Below are positions 26,988 through 36,330 of a stretch of 64,000 bases of DNA, one piece after another; within the stretch, counting starts at the first letter, position 1; each line of letters opens with the position of its first letter. The notes under the pieces were generated by a model that saw nothing but the letters and a program-made list of their open reading frames with translations, did not search any database and had not been told where the DNA came from. A program made the position numbers and the translations under genes. Origin of the DNA: Streptomyces sp. RPA4-2 (GTDB lineage: Bacteria > Actinomycetota > Actinomycetes > Streptomycetales > Streptomycetaceae); NCBI RefSeq assembly GCF_012273515.2, contig NZ_CP050975.2, positions 3,286,001 through 3,350,000 on the forward strand. Direction: 5' to 3'.

Positions 26988-28469
26988 ATGACCTCGCAGC
27001 CGACCCCCACGAAGGCCGCCGACGGCCCCGGAGGCCCCGGAGAACCCGGTTCGGGCCTCCAGGCAGGACTCAAGAACCGTCATCTGACCATGATCGCCAT
27101 CGGCGGTGTCATCGGCGCGGGCCTCTTCGTGGGCTCCAGCTCCGGTATCGCCACCGCCGGGCCGGGCATCCTGCTCTCCTACGCCCTCGTCGGCACGCTC
27201 GTGGTGCTGGTGATGCGGATGCTGGGCGAGATGTCCGCCGCCAATCCGACCTCCGGTTCGTTCTCCGCTCACGCCGACCGCGCGCTCGGACGCTGGGCCG
27301 GTTTCTCGATCGGCTGGCTGTACTGGTTCTTCTGGGTGGTCGTCCTGGCCGTCGAGGCGACAGCGGGCGCCACGATCCTCGAGGGCTGGGTCCCCGCCGT
27401 ACCGCAGTGGGGCTGGGCGCTCATCGTGATGATCGTGCTCACCGCGACCAACCTGGTCTCGGTCGGCTCGTACGGTGAGTTCGAGTTCTGGTTCGCCGGG
27501 ATCAAGGTCGTGGCGATCGGCGCGTTCATCATCGTCGGCGGCCTCGCGATCTTCGGTGTGCTGCCCGGTGTGGACGCCCCGAAGGCAGGACTGGGGAACC
27601 TCAGCGACCACGGCGGCTTCCTGCCGCACGGACCCGGCGCGATCCTCACCGGTGTGCTCCTGGTCGTCTTCTCCTTCATGGGCAGCGAGATCGCGACCCT
27701 CGCCGCCGGTGAGTCCGAGAACCCGCAGCGGGCCGTCACCAAGTCCACCAACAGCATCATCTGGCGGATCGGCGTCTTCTACCTCGGCTCGATCCTGGTC
27801 GTCGTCGCCCTGCTGCCCTGGAACGACCCCTCCATCAAGGACAAGGGCTCGTACGTCGCGGCTCTCGACTCCCTCGGCATCGCGCACGCCGGTGAGATCA
27901 TGAACTTCATCGTGCTGACGTCCGTGCTGTCCTGTCTCAACTCCGGCCTCTATACGGCCTCCCGGATGGCCTTCTCGCTCGGTGAGCGCGGGGACGCGCC
28001 CAAGGCCTTCTCGAAGACCACCTCACGCGGTGTGCCGCTGGCGGCGATCGTCGTCTCGGTCGTCTTCGGCTTCGTCGCCGTCTTCTTCAACTACAAGTTC
28101 CCGGACTCGGTCTTCCTCTTCCTGGTCAACTCCTCCGGCGCGGTCGCCCTCTTCGTCTGGCTGGTCATCTGCTTCTCGCAGCTGCGGATGCGGAAGATCA
28201 TCGAGCGCGAGTCCCCGGAGAAGCTGGTCGTCAAGATGTGGCTGTACCCGTACCTGACCTGGGCCACGGCCGCGCTGATCGTCTTCGTCCTCGGCTACAT
28301 GCTGACCGACACCGAGCACGACGGACGCGAGACCGTGCTGCTGTCACTGCTCGTCGCCGCCGTGGTGGTGGCCATCGCGGTGGTCAAGCAGCGGCTGCGC
28401 GGCGGCGGCGCCGCCGTGGAGTCCGCGGCCACTCCGGTGCCGGTCGAGGCCTCGTCCGAGGCCCGCTGA
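26988..28469 (+). CDS. APC-family amino-acid permease
   Basis: A 493-residue transporter with about 12 membrane helices. The family start is LKNRHLTMIAIGGVIGAGLFVGSS, the helix-1 substrate-binding glycine region. EMSAANPTSGSFSAHADRALG follows, and VFSFMGSEIATLAAGESENPQRAV further on. This is the GABA/aspartate/aromatic permease type (GabP, AnsP, AroP); the substrate is not decidable. The closely similar gene at 32968-34356 is a paralogue with 31 fewer residues. A strong terminator follows. Confidence 0.93.
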   Translation: MTSQPTPTKAADGPGGPGEPGSGLQAGLKNRHLTMIAIGGVIGAGLFVGSSSGIATAGPGILLSYALVGTLVVLVMRMLGEMSAANPTSGSFSAHADRALGRWAGFSIGWLYWFFWVVVLAVEATAGATILEGWVPAVPQWGWALIVMIVLTATNLVSVGSYGEFEFWFAGIKVVAIGAFIIVGGLAIFGVLPGVDAPKAGLGNLSDHGGFLPHGPGAILTGVLLVVFSFMGSEIATLAAGESENPQRAVTKSTNSIIWRIGVFYLGSILVVVALLPWNDPSIKDKGSYVAALDSLGIAHAGEIMNFIVLTSVLSCLNSGLYTASRMAFSLGERGDAPKAFSKTTSRGVPLAAIVVSVVFGFVAVFFNYKFPDSVFLFLVNSSGAVALFVWLVICFSQLRMRKIIERESPEKLVVKMWLYPYLTWATAALIVFVLGYMLTDTEHDGRETVLLSLLVAAVVVAIAVVKQRLRGGGAAVESAATPVPVEASSEAR

Positions 28470-28487
28470 GCACCACGGATCCGACGA

Positions 28488-28530
28488 GGGCGGGGCCCGG
28501 CGGCACTGCCGCCGGGCCCCGCCCCTTTTT
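28488..28530 (+). terminator. Intrinsic terminator after the first permease gene
   Basis: A stem of about 16 bp (GGGCGGGGCCCGGCGGC and complement) with a short loop is followed at once by TTTTT, a rare U-tract for this high-GC genome. It starts 19 bp after the stop codon. Confidence 0.88.
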
Positions 28531-28569
28531 CGCACGGCCGCCCGCGGCCGCCCACAGCCGCGCAGCCGC

Positions 28570-30881
28570 TCACAGCGGTGTGAAGCTCTGCCTCACCTCG
28601 TCGTAGACACGCAGCGCGGCGGCCTCGATGTCCGGGTGGTACCAGGTGCTGATCTCGTACGACGTGCCACCGGAACGGAAGCCCAGCAGCCGGACGTGCC
28701 AGAGCCGGCCCCTGGCCATGACGGTGTACTCCCAGGCGACCGCGCTCTCCCCGCGGAACGTCGTCGGCTCCAGCCTGATCCGCCGGTAGTCCAGCCCCTT
28801 GCTGGTGTCCCCCTCCGCCTGCTGCCACTGCGCCAGCAGGTCGCCCTTGGCCGGGGTCGCGTTGGCCACGATCTCCTGCGCGCTGTCGGGCGAGGTGTAG
28901 TGCACCTCGGAGCCGCTCTGCGCCACCCGCTGCCAGCCCTGCGGCGGGACCCATGCGTACAGCCCGGCCTCCTCACGGGCCCCGGCCGGCAGGCTCGGCG
29001 GACGCGAGGTGCCGTCCACAGTCGGAACGGGCGAGGACGGTTCACCGGACGGCGTCCGCGCGCTCGTCGCGGACGGTGACGTGCTCACGGACGCCGTTGT
29101 ACCCCCCGTGTCGTGGGAGGACCCCCCGTTCGCGGCGATCACGATCCCTGCCACCGCTCCCGCGACCACCACCCCGCCGGCGGCGACGAGCGCCATCCGG
29201 CGCCTGCGGTCGCCCGGAACCGACGGCATCACGGGGCCGGGGAGTTCACCCGGCGGCATGAGTACGGGGACGGGGCCGTGAGTGGTGGTGTGCGAGGCGA
29301 GGGAAGAGGGCGAGGAAGGCGCAGAGGGGGTGGCGGGGGTGGCAGGGGCTGAGGGGATTTCCGAGCGGACCTGTGAGTGCAGCTCGGTGGGGGCCTCGGT
29401 GGAGGCGTTGGAAGTGGGAGTGGAGGGACCGTGAGAGTGGGGACGGGGGGCTCGGGCGGTTCGGGTTCCTCGGCCATGGCACGGGAGCCGTTGTCGCGGG
29501 GGGCTGTGTCACGTGGGCCCGGGTCTCGGGGGCGGCTGTGGCCTGCTCCTCGGCCGGGGGTGCACCGGGGTCGGGTGGGTACTTCCGTGTCGGGGTGTAG
29601 AGCGCAGGGATGGCGTCCTGTACGGGATCGGGGGCGGAATCGGAATCGGGCTCGGACCCGCGCTCGGGATCGGGATCGGGATCGGGATCGGGGGCAGGAT
29701 CGGGTTCGGGTTCCGATCCGGCGTTCGCGTCAGGGCCGGGGGCCGAGTCAGGAACGGGGGCCGAGTCAGGCACGGGGGCCGAGTCAGGCACGGGTGCGCA
29801 TTCCCCGTCCGGCTCCTGCTCCTGCTCCTGATCCGGCTCCGGCTGCTGCTCCTGGCCCCGCTCCCCCGCCTCCTCCGGCTCCGCCTCTGTTTCCGGTTCC
29901 GGTTCCGGTTCCGGTTCCGGTTCCGGCTGCGGCTGCGGTTCCGACTGCGGTCGTGGCGGACGGCGCCGTGCCTCCCGTATCAGCTGAGGGTCCAGGAACA
30001 CCGGTGTGGGGGACTCCTGGTGGACCGGGAGAACGGAGGGTGCGGCTTCCGGTGCCCGCGGACCTTCCTGCGCCGGCTCCGGTGCCGGGAACGCGATCGG
30101 CCACAACGCCGACCCGAGCTCATCGAGGCCGGGCCGGGTCGACGGGTCCTTCTCCAGGAGCGCCGCCAGGACGTCCCTCAAGCCGCCTTCGACTGGGGGG
30201 AGTTCGGGCTCCTCGTAGAGGACGGCGTGCAGGGTCGCCAGGGTGGTCGAGCGGGAGAACGGGGAACGGCCGCCGAGGGCCGCGCAGAGCGTCGCCCCGA
30301 GGGACCACACGTCGGACGGCGGGCCCTGCGGCCGGCCGGAGATGCGCTCGGGCGCCATGTAGTCGGGGGAACCGACCAGCATCCCGACCATGGTGAGCGC
30401 CTCGGCGTCCTGCAGCGCGGCGATGCCGAAGTCGGTGAGGACGACACGCTGGCCGCGCCTCTCGACCAGGACGTTGCCCGGCTTGATGTCCCGGTGCAGC
30501 ACTCCCCCGGCGTGCACCTGGCGCAGCGCCGAGACGAGTCCGAGGCCGATACGGGCCGCGGTGGACGGGTCGAGCGGGCCGTCCTCGACCACCACCTGTT
30601 CGAGTGAGCGGCCCTCGACCAGTTCCATCACGATCCACAGCCGCTCGTCCTCGTCGACGACGTCGTAGATGCGTACGACGTTGGGATGGTCGATCCGAGC
30701 CGTGGCCCTGGCTTCGCGCAGTGTGCGTTCGCGGCGGGTGCGGGTGTCCTCCGGGTCGAGTCCGTCGATGCGCATTTCCTTGACGGCGACCTGTCGGCCG
30801 AGCACGTCGTCGACGGCCCGCCACACCCGCCCCATTCCCCCCCTGCCCAATACTCTCGGCCAGTCGATATCGGCCCGTCAC
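28570..30881 (-). pseudogene. Ser/Thr protein kinase with extracellular domain, out of frame at two sites
   Basis: Three reading frames together make one receptor-type kinase. The 5' end (VTGRYRLAESIGQGG, from about GTG 30881) is separated from the main part by an apparent extra base in the C7 run at 30837-30843. The main frame has the glycine loop GMGRVW, the Lys in VAVKEM, HRDIKPGN, DFG and an APE motif. A long linker of Glu-Pro and Asp-Pro repeats with PVPDSA units follows. An apparent extra base in the G6 run at 29445-29450 then moves the frame to a membrane helix (LVAAGGVVVAGAVAGIVI) and an outer domain ending at 28570. Undamaged, it would sense an external signal. Start codon uncertain. 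Confidence 0.8.
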
Positions 30882-31068
30882 CAATAACCCCGGAACGCCG
30901 CCACTCGCATTCCCCGTCAATCTCCCGCACCCCCTCGGCACCCGCCATAAACGTCTGCCACACAGGAAACACAATGGTCACACTTCATGCCGTACCAGCA
31001 TAGTGCGGAGAAATCTTGTGGTACCTCTTCAAGTACTGCGAATTCAGGCGCAGCCAAGGGGGACGAAC

Positions 31069-31791
31069 ATGAGTTCTCGTCACACGACGACCATCGCGGG
31101 ATCGCTGATCGCGGCATCTTTCTCGGCCGTGATGATCCTTTCCTTCACCGCCGTCGCGGACGATCAGGGACCGGGGAGCAGCAAGGGAGGAAAGGCCGTC
31201 GATCCGGCGCCGGCGGGCGTGAAGCCGACCACCACACTGCCCGGCAGGATCTCGGTGGACAACAGCTCGCACAAGACGTCGATTACCGCCACGGTAAAGA
31301 ACGAGGGGACCAAGGAAAGCGGCGGCATCCGGCTTCTGGTGGTCGGTTTCGACGGTTTGCGGGTCAAAGGCGTTCAGGGGTGTTCCGCCATGGCGGAGAA
31401 AGATCTTCCGAAAGGTTCGAACAGCGGTTTCGTGTGCGACGTCGGCAATCTCGCGGCCGGAAAGTCGAAGTCGTACGCCGTCGACGCGACCTTCGATCTG
31501 AGCAGGACCGGAAAGATCTGCCTGCCGGTCCAGGACAGTGCCGGGAAGAAGACGTTCTGGCAGCAGGGTCCGGTGCCGTTCGGTGCGTCGAACCCGTCGC
31601 CCAACGCCCCGACCACCCCACTGCTGCTCGACACCACCAACAAGCCGGTGTCGCCCGGCGGCGACGAGTTGCCCAGGACCGGCGCCGGAAGCGATCTCCT
31701 GCCGCTCGGCGCGGCGGGCGCGGCGCTCGTCTCGTTGGGCGCGGCGGGGCTGTGGTGGACCCAGCGGCGCCCTCGGCGTCAGCCGTCCTGA
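31069..31791 (+). CDS. LPxTG-anchored cell-surface protein
   Basis: A 240-residue secreted protein. A signal peptide spans about residues 1-32 (SLIAASFSAVMILSFTAVA). The mature domain looks like a beta-sandwich with two cysteines (GCSAM and FVCDV) and a third in ICLPV. It ends with the sortase signal LPRTG at about residues 203-207, a membrane helix (LLPLGAAGAALVSLGAAGLW) and a basic tail QRRPRRQ. Streptomyces class E sortases usually favour LAxTG, so the LP form is worth noting. The ATG at 31069 follows AAGGGGG; I rejected an in-frame earlier start. It is divergent from the kinase gene. Confidence 0.85.
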   Translation: MSSRHTTTIAGSLIAASFSAVMILSFTAVADDQGPGSSKGGKAVDPAPAGVKPTTTLPGRISVDNSSHKTSITATVKNEGTKESGGIRLLVVGFDGLRVKGVQGCSAMAEKDLPKGSNSGFVCDVGNLAAGKSKSYAVDATFDLSRTGKICLPVQDSAGKKTFWQQGPVPFGASNPSPNAPTTPLLLDTTNKPVSPGGDELPRTGAGSDLLPLGAAGAALVSLGAAGLWWTQRRPRRQPS

Positions 31792-31845
31792 CCTGAGGGG
31801 ACATCCGCACGGACGCGGACCCGCAGAGCTGCGGAAACGCGGAAA

Positions 31846-31903
31846 CGCGGAAGAGGCTCGCCGGACCGGAGGTCGCGTCGCGACCCGGCGAACCTCTTCC
31901 GCG
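31846..31903. terminator. Bidirectional terminator
   Basis: CGCGGAAGAGGCTCGCCGG pairs with CCGGCGAACCTCTTCCGCG: 19 positions with one mismatch, around a GC-rich inner hairpin. It lies between the convergent surface-protein and bioY genes. Confidence 0.75.
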
Positions 31904-31963
31904 GGAATCACGGGACCGGGGCCCATGACGTCACGTCGGGCCCGTGACGTCGGGCCCGCGAGG

Positions 31964-32557
31964 TCACTTCTTGTCGAGGAACTTCCACGCCGTGGGCAGC
32001 AGGCCCATCGCCAGTGCCGCCTTCAGGGCGTCGCCGATCAGGAACGGTGTGAGGCCCGCCGCGAGGGTCGCGCCGAGGGACATGCCGGTGGCGGCGCCCA
32101 GGTACGGGAGGCCGACCGCGTAGATGATGGCCTCGCCGAGCAGCATCGCGCCGGCCGTGCGCAGTACGGAGCGGTCGGCGCCGCGGCGGGCGAGGGCGCC
32201 CACGGCGGCGGAGGCGAAGACCATGCCGAGGACGTAGCCGAGCGAGGGGGCCGCGAAGCCGGAGGCGCCGCCGGCGAACCAGGGCATGCCGGCCATGCCG
32301 ACGAGCGCGTACACCAGGAGGGAGAGGAAGCCGCGGCCGGCGCCGAGGGCCGTGCCCACGAGGAGGGCGGCGAAGGTCTGGCCCGTCACCGGCACCGGGG
32401 AGCCCGGCACGGGGAGGGAGATCTGGGCGGCGAGCCCGGTGAGCGCGGCGCCGCCGAGCACCAGGGCGGCGTCCCGGACGCGGGAGGCCGGGAGCAGGTC
32501 GGCGAGGACCTCGCCGGGGCGGATGCCTGTGCGGGACGTGACGGCGGCGGTGCTCAT
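31964..32557 (-). CDS. bioY: Biotin transporter substrate-binding component BioY
   Basis: A 197-residue membrane protein with six helices. The family signature LPVPGSPVPVTGQTFAALLVG and the segment SLLVYALVGMAGMPWFAGG are clear, and the C-terminus ends LLPTAWKFLDKK. BioY is the S component of the ECF-type biotin importer. No BioM or BioN gene lies nearby, so it may work alone or use a shared energising module. A GGAG site precedes the ATG. No biotin-repressor site could be recognised in the promoter. Confidence 0.93.
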   Translation of the reverse strand: MSTAAVTSRTGIRPGEVLADLLPASRVRDAALVLGGAALTGLAAQISLPVPGSPVPVTGQTFAALLVGTALGAGRGFLSLLVYALVGMAGMPWFAGGASGFAAPSLGYVLGMVFASAAVGALARRGADRSVLRTAGAMLLGEAIIYAVGLPYLGAATGMSLGATLAAGLTPFLIGDALKAALAMGLLPTAWKFLDKK

Positions 32558-32967
32558 GGGGACTCCGGCGGGTGACGGGGGCTGCGGGACACGGTGACGC
32601 TATCCCAGGGGCCCTGAGCTGATCACCATCAGCGATCGACAAAGCGGGGATCGGCGGCTTGGTGCACCTCTCACAAAAGTGCGGCATACACCTGCCGGAG
32701 CGTGACACTGGTCACTGAGGTGGGATCGTTTCTCCTACGGAGTCGGGGTGAGCTGCCGCTGTAGGGTCCCGCCAAATCGCCCCACCCCGGGCTCGGAGGC
32801 CGCCCGCCCGTCGCTCCGGCCCGCGCCGCGACTCACCGGACAGGTGACCGGACTACTACACTCCGTATCACCCACGTCCGTATGGTGGGCAGGGGCTGAC
32901 CCGGAGCGGAGGGCCGCCCAGACTGTGGGCGTTTTGCCCCCTCCCCTGTAAGGGACCACCCGCTCTC
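32558..32967. other. Non-coding region between bioY and the second permease gene
   Basis: This 410-bp divergent region holds the bioY promoter (leftward) and a long leader of the permease gene. A partial inverted repeat TCACCGGAC...GGTGACCGG lies near 32832-32852. The leader ends with CTCCCCTGTAAGGG just before the ATG. A structured 5' leader is possible, but I could not match it to a known riboswitch. Confidence 0.4.
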
Positions 32968-34356
32968 ATGTCCCGCACCACCCTCGACGCCCCGCCCGGT
33001 ACCCCGGCCGCCGGGGACGTCCCGCTCTCCCACGGCCTCAAGCAGCGCCACCTGTCGATGATCGCCCTCGGCGGGGTGATCGGCGCGGGCCTGTTCGTCG
33101 GCTCCGGCGCGGGCATCGCCGCCGCCGGACCGTCGATCGTGATCGCGTACGCCGTCTCCGGTCTGCTCGTCATGCTGGTGATGCGGATGCTCGGCGAGAT
33201 GTCGGCCGCCCATCCGTCCTCGGGCTCCTTCTCGGCACACGCCGAGCGGGCGATGGGCCCGTGGGCCGGCTTCACCGCCGGGTGGTCCTTCTGGGTGCTG
33301 TTGTGCACGGCCGTGGGCCTGGAGGGCATCGGCGCCGCGAAGATCGTCACCGGCTGGCTGCCGGGTACGCCCGAGTGGGGCTGGGTCGCCCTCTTCGTGG
33401 CGGTCTTCTGCGCCGCGAACCTCGCCGCCGTGAAGAACTTCGGCGAGTTCGAGTTCTGGTTCGCCGCGCTGAAGGTCGGCGCGATCGGCCTGTTCCTCGT
33501 CCTCGGTGTGCTGGCCATCGCCGGGGTGCTGCCCGGCACGGACTCCCCGGGCACGGCCAACCTGGCCGACTTCCTGCCGCACGGCAGCGAGGGGCTGGTC
33601 ATCGGTCTGCTCGCGTCGGTCTTCGCCTACGGCGGCCTGGAGACGGTCACCATCGCGGCGGCCGAGTCGCAGGACCCGGTCCGGGGCGTCGCGCGCGCCG
33701 TCCGTACGGCGATGTGGCGCATCGCGCTCTTCTACATCGGCTCGATGGCGGTCATCGTCACCCTGGTGCCCTGGGACTCGAAGGCGGTCGTCGAGCAGGG
33801 CCCGTACGTCGCGGCCCTGGACCGGCTGGGCATCCCGGGCGCCGGCCAGTTGATGAACGTGGTCGTGCTGGTGGCGCTGCTCTCGGCGATGAACGCCAAC
33901 ATCTACGGCTCCTCGCGCATCGCCTACTCGCTGGTGGAGCGCGGCCAGGGCCCGAAGGCCCTCGGGAAGGTCTCCGCCGGGGTCCCGCGCATCGCCGTGC
34001 TCGTCTCCTGCGTCTTCGGCTTCGTCTGCGTCCTGCTGAGCTACTGGCGGCCCGACGACGTCTTCCCCTGGCTGCTGAACATGATCGGCGCGGTGATCCT
34101 GGTCGTCTGGATCTTCATCGCGGTCTCCCAACTGCGCTTGCGCCGCACGGTGGAGCGCGAGACGCCGGAGAAGCTGGTCGTACGGATGTGGCTGTTCCCC
34201 GTCCTGACCTGGGTCGCGCTGGCCGGCATGGCCGCGATCTTCGTCCTGATGGCCCGGGAGCCCGACACCCGGGTGCAGTTGTACTCCACGGGCGGGATGA
34301 CGCTGCTCCTGGCGGCCGCCGGGTACACCAGGCAGCGGATGCGCACCCGGAACTGA
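32968..34356 (+). CDS. APC-family amino-acid permease, paralogue
   Basis: A 462-residue transporter with about 12 helices, closely similar to the gene at 26988. Shared stretches include LSMIALGGVIGAGLFVGSG, EMSAAHPSSGSFSAHAERAMG, NFGEFEFWFAALKV and the C-terminal RETPEKLVVRMWLFP. Differences lie in helices 6-8 (VFAYGGLETVTIAAAESQDPV here against VFSFMGSEIATLAAGESENPQ there), so substrates may differ. The family moves amino acids with protons. The two copies flank a 4.5-kb segment and suggest an old duplication. Confidence 0.92.
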   Translation: MSRTTLDAPPGTPAAGDVPLSHGLKQRHLSMIALGGVIGAGLFVGSGAGIAAAGPSIVIAYAVSGLLVMLVMRMLGEMSAAHPSSGSFSAHAERAMGPWAGFTAGWSFWVLLCTAVGLEGIGAAKIVTGWLPGTPEWGWVALFVAVFCAANLAAVKNFGEFEFWFAALKVGAIGLFLVLGVLAIAGVLPGTDSPGTANLADFLPHGSEGLVIGLLASVFAYGGLETVTIAAAESQDPVRGVARAVRTAMWRIALFYIGSMAVIVTLVPWDSKAVVEQGPYVAALDRLGIPGAGQLMNVVVLVALLSAMNANIYGSSRIAYSLVERGQGPKALGKVSAGVPRIAVLVSCVFGFVCVLLSYWRPDDVFPWLLNMIGAVILVVWIFIAVSQLRLRRTVERETPEKLVVRMWLFPVLTWVALAGMAAIFVLMAREPDTRVQLYSTGGMTLLLAAAGYTRQRMRTRN

Positions 34357-34401
34357 GCCCCCGCCACACCCGACACACCCGCGACACCCGCCACTCCCGA
34401 G

Positions 34402-34430
34402 AAGCCCTCGTGCGCCCCGCACGAGGGCTT
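34402..34430 (+). terminator. Terminator after the second permease gene
   Basis: A perfect 12-bp stem (AAGCCCTCGTGC and complement) with a GCCCC loop, followed by CTTGCT. It ends 18 bp before the Nur box, insulating sodF. Confidence 0.8.
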
Positions 34431-34448
34431 CTTGCTGCTAGCGTGTAG

Positions 34449-34465
34449 TTGCAAGTTATTTGCAA
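34449..34465 (+). promoter_or_regulatory. Nur box (nickel-responsive operator) of sodF
   Basis: TTGCAA-GTTAT-TTGCAA lies 23 bp before the sodF start. This TTGCAA-N5-TTGCAA form agrees with the operator described for the Streptomyces coelicolor Fur-family repressor Nur at its sodF promoter. When nickel is present Nur represses the iron superoxide dismutase and the nickel enzyme takes over. The site match is direct; the regulation here is inferred. Confidence 0.85.
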
Positions 34466-34487
34466 TAAGCCTGGAGGGGACCCCGCC

Positions 34488-35129
34488 ATGCCCGTCTACA
34501 CACTCCCTGAACTGCCGTACGACTACTCCGCGCTCGCACCCGTGATCAGTCCCGAGATCATCGAGCTGCACCACGACAAGCACCACGCGGCGTACGTGAA
34601 GGGGGCCAACGACACCCTGGAACAGCTCGCGGAGGCACGCGACAAGGAGTCGTGGGAGGCGGTCAACGGCCTGGAGAAGAGCCTCGCCTTCCACCTGTCC
34701 GGCCACATCCTGCACAGCGTCTACTGGACGAACATGACCGGCGACGGCGGCGGTGAGCCGCTCGCCGCGGACGGCGTCGGCGACCTCGCGGACGCCCTCA
34801 CCGAGTCGTTCGGCTCCTTCGCCGGGTTCAGGGCCCAGCTGACCAAGGCCGCCGCGACCACACAGGGGTCCGGGTGGGGTGTCCTCGCCTACGAGCCGCT
34901 GAGCGGGCGCCTCCTGGTCGAGCAGATCTACGACCACCAGGGCAACGTGGGCCAGGGCTCGGTGCCGATCCTGGTCTTCGACGCCTGGGAGCACGCCTTC
35001 TACCTGCAGTACAAGAACCAGAAGGTCGACTTCGTCGAGGCGATGTGGCAGGTCGTCGACTGGCAGGACGTGGCGCGCCGCTACGCCGCCGCGAAGTCCC
35101 GTACGAATGTGCTGCTGCCGGCCTCCTGA
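34488..35129 (+). CDS. sodF: Iron (Fe/Zn) superoxide dismutase
   Basis: A 213-residue Fe/Mn-family superoxide dismutase. Metal-ligand regions are all present: [14 protein letters not shown] (first His), [13 protein letters not shown] (second His), and [13 protein letters not shown] (Asp and third His). It disproportionates superoxide in the cytoplasm. The ATG at 34488 follows GGAGGGG; an earlier in-frame ATG at 34449 lies inside the Nur box and is rejected. Nickel control through the upstream Nur box marks it as the alternative to a nickel superoxide dismutase encoded elsewhere. Confidence 0.96.
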   Translation: MPVYTLPELPYDYSALAPVISPEIIELHHDKHHAAYVKGANDTLEQLAEARDKESWEAVNGLEKSLAFHLSGHILHSVYWTNMTGDGGGEPLAADGVGDLADALTESFGSFAGFRAQLTKAAATTQGSGWGVLAYEPLSGRLLVEQIYDHQGNVGQGSVPILVFDAWEHAFYLQYKNQKVDFVEAMWQVVDWQDVARRYAAAKSRTNVLLPAS

Positions 35130-35192
35130 GCCGGCCGCGAGACGTCCTGCTCGTGATCGTCTTCTCACCCTTCACGCGGCAGGCGGAGAAAC

Positions 35193-35231
35193 GGGGAGCC
35201 CCCGCGCGGACCTGCCGCGCGGGGGCTCCCC
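35193..35231. terminator. Bidirectional terminator
   Basis: A perfect 17-bp stem (GGGGAGCCCCCGCGCGG and complement) with an ACCTG loop, between the convergent sodF and histidine-phosphatase genes. Confidence 0.85.
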
Positions 35232-35242
35232 CACGTCGTGGC

Positions 35243-35899
35243 TCACGCGCACGGCACGTTGAGCGACAGCAGCGCGGCGGCCCCGTCCGTCATCCGGAGT
35301 TCGGTGAGCGCCGCGTTGCGCAGCCGGGGGAAGACCTTGCGGTACTCGCCCAGCGGGATGCCGAGCAGCGAGCAGAGCACCAGACGCAGCAGGGTGTTGT
35401 GGGCGACGACCAGGACGCGTTCGCCGTGGTGGGCCGCCGCGATGCGGCGCAGGGACGCGGTGCCGCGGGCCGCCGCGGTCCGGGGGTCCTCCGCCTCCGG
35501 GAACGGGTAGGACACCGGGTCCGACCTGTACGCCTTCGCGCGGGCCGGGTTGTCGGCCTCGAACTCGGCGAGGGTACGGCCCTCCACGACGCCGAAGTCG
35601 CATTCACGCAGGGTGGGTTCACGGTGCGCGGTGAGCCCGAGGGCCCGGCAGGCGGGGGCGGCGGTCGCGGCGGCGCGGGAGAGGGTCGACGTCCACACCG
35701 CGTCCACGGGATGGGCGGCGGCCCAGCGGCCGAGCGCCTCCGCCTGCGCGCGGCCCTCGTCCGTGAGGGCCACGTCGCTCACCCCGGCGTAGCGGTTCTC
35801 GGCGTGCCAGACGGTCTGGCCGTGCCGGGCCAGCAGCAGGGTCGCGCTCGCCGGAGTCCCGGGGCTCGTGGCGTCGTCGGTGGTGTGCGTCGTCCTCAT
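35243..35899 (-). CDS. Histidine phosphatase family protein
   Basis: A 218-residue member of the phosphoglycerate-mutase superfamily. The RHG catalytic motif is in LLLARHGQTVWHAENRYAG (about residues 21-39), the acid/base Glu in LRECDFGVVEG, and the second His in VLVVAHNTLLRLVLC. Members dephosphorylate small metabolites such as sugar phosphates or alpha-ribazole phosphate; the substrate here is not evident and no cobalamin genes lie nearby. It starts with about 18 extra residues before the core. Confidence 0.9.
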   Translation of the reverse strand: MRTTHTTDDATSPGTPASATLLLARHGQTVWHAENRYAGVSDVALTDEGRAQAEALGRWAAAHPVDAVWTSTLSRAAATAAPACRALGLTAHREPTLRECDFGVVEGRTLAEFEADNPARAKAYRSDPVSYPFPEAEDPRTAAARGTASLRRIAAAHHGERVLVVAHNTLLRLVLCSLLGIPLGEYRKVFPRLRNAALTELRMTDGAAALLSLNVPCA

Positions 35900-36330
35900 G
35901 ACCCCGCAGTATCCAGGTCGAGGCGGGCGCGTGCGTGCGCTCCGACGGAAGCGGGCAGCTTAAGCCGCGCTCTTCGAGTACGCCGACCAGGTGGGCGTCG
36001 GGGTAAACGAACCGTGCCGTGCGGGCGGCCCACGGGGCGGGGTCGGAGGCGGGGGTGCCGAGGACGAAGGGACGGCGTCCGGGGCGAGGAAGGGAAAACG
36101 TTCGCCGGGTGAGACGAGCGGACAGGCGAGGACCGACGCGGGTTCGTGGGCGGCGGCGGCCCGGTCCAGGGTGGCCGGATCGGCACCCGGGAAGGCCGCC
36201 CGCGACGCGCCGATGCCCGGAGCCCCGGGCTCGCGAGCGCGCCCGCCGCTGCATTCCGGGCGGCGCGACGCGACCGGCGCGGCGGGTGCGATGTCTTACG
36301 GTACGGGGGCTTCCGGGGCATTGTGGCGGG
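35900..36330. other. Non-coding region, no gene recognised
   Basis: A 430-bp stretch between the divergent histidine-phosphatase and small Cys-rich protein genes. Very GC-rich open frames cross it on both strands, but none has a ribosome site or recognisable protein sequence. It must hold two promoters; I could not place them. Confidence 0.35.
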
